DNA of 24,510 nucleotides from JBGCDD01 sp045105075 (GTDB taxonomy: Bacteria > Pseudomonadota > Alphaproteobacteria > Rhodobacterales > Rhodobacteraceae). The stretch's first letter is position 1, and each line of letters begins with the position of its first letter. The stretch spans positions 1 through 24,510 of the forward strand of contig JBGCDD010000196.1 of the NCBI GenBank assembly GCA_045105075.1. Direction: 5' to 3'. The position numbers were made by a program, and so were the translations under genes. Of this stretch, positions 22,731 through 24,510 are shown piece by piece. The notes under the pieces are model-generated. The model was not told the origin of the DNA. It saw nothing but the letters and a program-made list of their open reading frames with translations, and did not search any database.

Positions 22731-24510
22731 CTATTGCGGCTCGATCTTGTGGCTCAACGCAAGCTGCGCAGCTGCCAGGCGCGCCACTGGCACCCGAAAG
22801 GGCGAGCAGGAAACATAGTCAAATCCGGCCTCCCGGCAAAAGGCAATTGATTCGGGATTGCCGCCATGTTCGCCGCACATCGACAGCGTGATTCCAGGCT
22901 GGGCGGACCTGCCGCGCTCGGCACCCAGGCGCAGCAATTCTCCAACCCCATCAATATCAAGCACGTGAAACGGATCCTCGGGGAACACGCCCTGCTGGAC
23001 GTAATCCGACATAAACCGCCCCGCATCATCGCGCGACAACCCATACGTCATCTGGGTCAGATCGTTGGTGCCAAAGCTGAGAAATGTTGTGTGCGGCGCG
23101 ATCTCGTCGGCGCGCAGGGCCGCACGCGGGGTTTCGACCATAACGCCCAACCGATAGTCAATCGCCTGGCCGGTTTCGCCCCGCACAGCGGCCGCCACAC
23201 TGTCGATCCGGGATTTGACCAGTTCGACCTCACGCTTGGCGCTGACCAGCGGGATCATAATCTCGGGCACCACGGCCGCCCCGTCGCGGCTGGCCTCAAG
23301 CGTGGCTTCAAAAATCGCGCGCGCCTGCATGTCGTAGATCTCGGGCACAGTGATGCCCAAACGCACACCGCGCAGACCCAGCATGGGGTTGTATTCACCC
23401 ATCGCCTCGACCCGCCGCGTGACATCGCTGATCGGCAAGTCCAGCGCCTCGGCCAATTCGCGCATGCCTTGTTTGGAGTTGGGCAGAAACTCATGCAAAG
23501 GCGGATCAAACAAACGGATGCACACCGGCTGTCCTTCCATGATGCGGAAAAGCTGTGTGAAATCATCGCGTTGCATCGGCAACAACCGCTCAAGAACAGC
23601 CGCGCGGCCTTCGCTGGTGTCGGCAAAAATCATTTCGCGCATCACCGTCAAGCGGCCGGGCTCAAAGAACATATGCTCGGTTCGGCACAGGCCAATGCCC
23701 TGCGCGTTGAAATTGCGCGCGGTTTGCGCATCGGCCGGGGTGTCTGCGTTGGCGCGAATGCCAATGTCGCGCACCGCGTCCGCCCAGCCCATCAAGGTTT
23801 GAAACGCATCGTCCAGTGCGGCCTCAAGCATCGGAGGTTCACCCATCAGAACCTGCCCGCTGGTGCCATCGATTGTGACCATATCACCGGCTTTCAGCAC
23901 CCGCCCATCCGGCGCGACGATCTGGCGTTTTTGGGTCTGAAAGCGCATTTCAGACGCGCCAACAATGCACGGCAGGCCGATTCCGCGCCCAATCACAGCG
24001 GCGTGGCTGGTGATGCCGCCGCGTTCGGTCAAAACCGCCGCCGCCGCATGCATGCCACGAATGTCTTCGGGCGAGGTTTCACGGCGCACCAACACGCAAG
24101 GCTCGCGGCGCGCCGCACTGGCCTGCGCATCCGCAGAGGTGAACACGATGCGCCCCGAGGCCGCCCCCGGACTGGCCGCGATGCCGCGCCCCAACACATC
24201 GCGCGGCGCGTTCTGATCGATCTGACGGTGCAGCAATTCGTTCAATGTATGGGGCTCAACGCGCATGACGGCTTCGGATTCAGGAATAATACCATCGCGC
24301 GCCAAAGCCACAGCGATACGAACCGCCGCACGGCTTGAGCGAGGCACGCGCACCCCGTCCAAAATGTGGACCTGGCCGTTTTGAATGACAAATTCGACCT
24401 GCATCTCTTCGCGCAGCTTCTGGCGCATCAGGGCGGCGTGGGACTTGAGCGCTGCGAATGCCTCGGGTGCGAGATCTTCCAGCGAGGTGCCACGCGGGTC
24501 TTGTTCCAGA
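22731..24510 (-). CDS. ppdK: Pyruvate phosphate dikinase, 5'-truncated by the window edge
   Basis: C-terminal 592 residues; the frame stays open to the window edge (first visible LEQDPRGTSLEDLAPEAF), so the ATP-grasp N-terminal third lies outside. Interconverts pyruvate, ATP and Pi with PEP, AMP and PPi. Visible: the swivelling phosphohistidine domain (ERGGITSHAAVIGRGIG, His codon at 24003-24005) and the PEP/pyruvate TIM barrel with MIPLVSAKREVELV, FLSFGTNDLTQMTYG and the catalytic Cys of SMCGEHGG (codon 22875-22877), ending FDYVSCSPFRVPVARLAAAQ. LRTEHMFFEP-like sequence (CRTEHMFFEP) and the long spacing separate it from PEP synthase. No terminator is visible after it. Confidence 0.97.
   Translation of the reverse strand, partial: LEQDPRGTSLEDLAPEAFAALKSHAALMRQKLREEMQVEFVIQNGQVHILDGVRVPRSSRAAVRIAVALARDGIIPESEAVMRVEPHTLNELLHRQIDQNAPRDVLGRGIAASPGAASGRIVFTSADAQASAARREPCVLVRRETSPEDIRGMHAAAAVLTERGGITSHAAVIGRGIGLPCIVGASEMRFQTQKRQIVAPDGRVLKAGDMVTIDGTSGQVLMGEPPMLEAALDDAFQTLMGWADAVRDIGIRANADTPADAQTARNFNAQGIGLCRTEHMFFEPGRLTVMREMIFADTSEGRAAVLERLLPMQRDDFTQLFRIMEGQPVCIRLFDPPLHEFLPNSKQGMRELAEALDLPISDVTRRVEAMGEYNPMLGLRGVRLGITVPEIYDMQARAIFEATLEASRDGAAVVPEIMIPLVSAKREVELVKSRIDSVAAAVRGETGQAIDYRLGVMVETPRAALRADEIAPHTTFLSFGTNDLTQMTYGLSRDDAGRFMSDYVQQGVFPEDPFHVLDIDGVGELLRLGAERGRSAQPGITLSMCGEHGGNPESIAFCREAGFDYVSCSPFRVPVARLAAAQLALSHKIEPQ

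Noticed and set aside
22866..24338. 490-codon plus-strand frame opposite ppdK
   Set aside because: Complement of conserved PPDK motifs; no recognisable domain.
1..24510. CRISPR array, insertion sequence, prophage or defence island
   Set aside because: No regularly spaced repeats, transposase, integrase or phage proteins were seen; gene content is core metabolism.

Overview
The window looks like a GC-rich alphaproteobacterial chromosome, most likely Rhodobacteraceae (Roseobacter-type). The reasons are the protein families and their wording: a long pyruvate carboxylase, a DUF2244 protein, a class I KARI flanked by paired Lrp regulators, a folB-folP-glmM operon, and a pyruvate phosphate dikinase. 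Promoter-like sites of TTGAC-N17/18-TAxxxx type and a CtrA-type box also fit. Family names come from reading the translations by eye; no database was searched.

Layout. 1-3617 (+): the 3' part of pyruvate carboxylase, overlapped by a small secreted protein. 3618-4352: a hairpin-rich repeat, a VOC protein (3766-4149), and a short transcription unit (promoter, 18-codon ORF, strong intrinsic terminator) just upstream of the next gene. 4353-5989 (+): a Bcr/CflA-type MFS exporter and a MAPEG protein. 6000-6313: a 30-aa membrane peptide on the minus strand and tRNA-Gly(GCC). 6314-6979: no convincing gene, only short repeats and hairpins. 6980-8125: a DUF2244 membrane protein (+) and a convergent GatB/YqeY protein (-).

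8315-11420 (+): carA, then an MshEN-glycosyltransferase fusion preceded by a CtrA-type box. 11425-12811: a GntR/FCD regulator (-), divergent from a HAD pyrimidine 5'-nucleotidase (+). 12899-14421 (+): a small membrane protein and a UbiH/Coq6-type monooxygenase. 14418-15545 (-): a class V aminotransferase. 15666-16582 (-): two overlapping Lrp/AsnC regulators, divergent from ilvC (16715-17737, +). 17876-18475 (+): a GNAT-like protein with a C-terminal membrane anchor. 18549-21809 (-): folB-folP-glmM, with overlapping reading frames. 21904-22554 (-): a SleB-type cell-wall hydrolase. 22731-24510 (-): the C-terminal part of pyruvate phosphate dikinase.

Most of the window is core metabolism: pyruvate/oxaloacetate/PEP interconversion, carbamoyl phosphate, folate, amino sugar, branched-chain amino acids and ubiquinone. 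No CRISPR array, insertion sequence, phage gene or defence system was recognised. The most unusual items are the possible attenuator upstream of the MFS exporter, the CtrA box before the MshEN-GT2 fusion, the second domain fused to FolB, the tail-anchored GNAT protein and the 30-aa membrane peptide.
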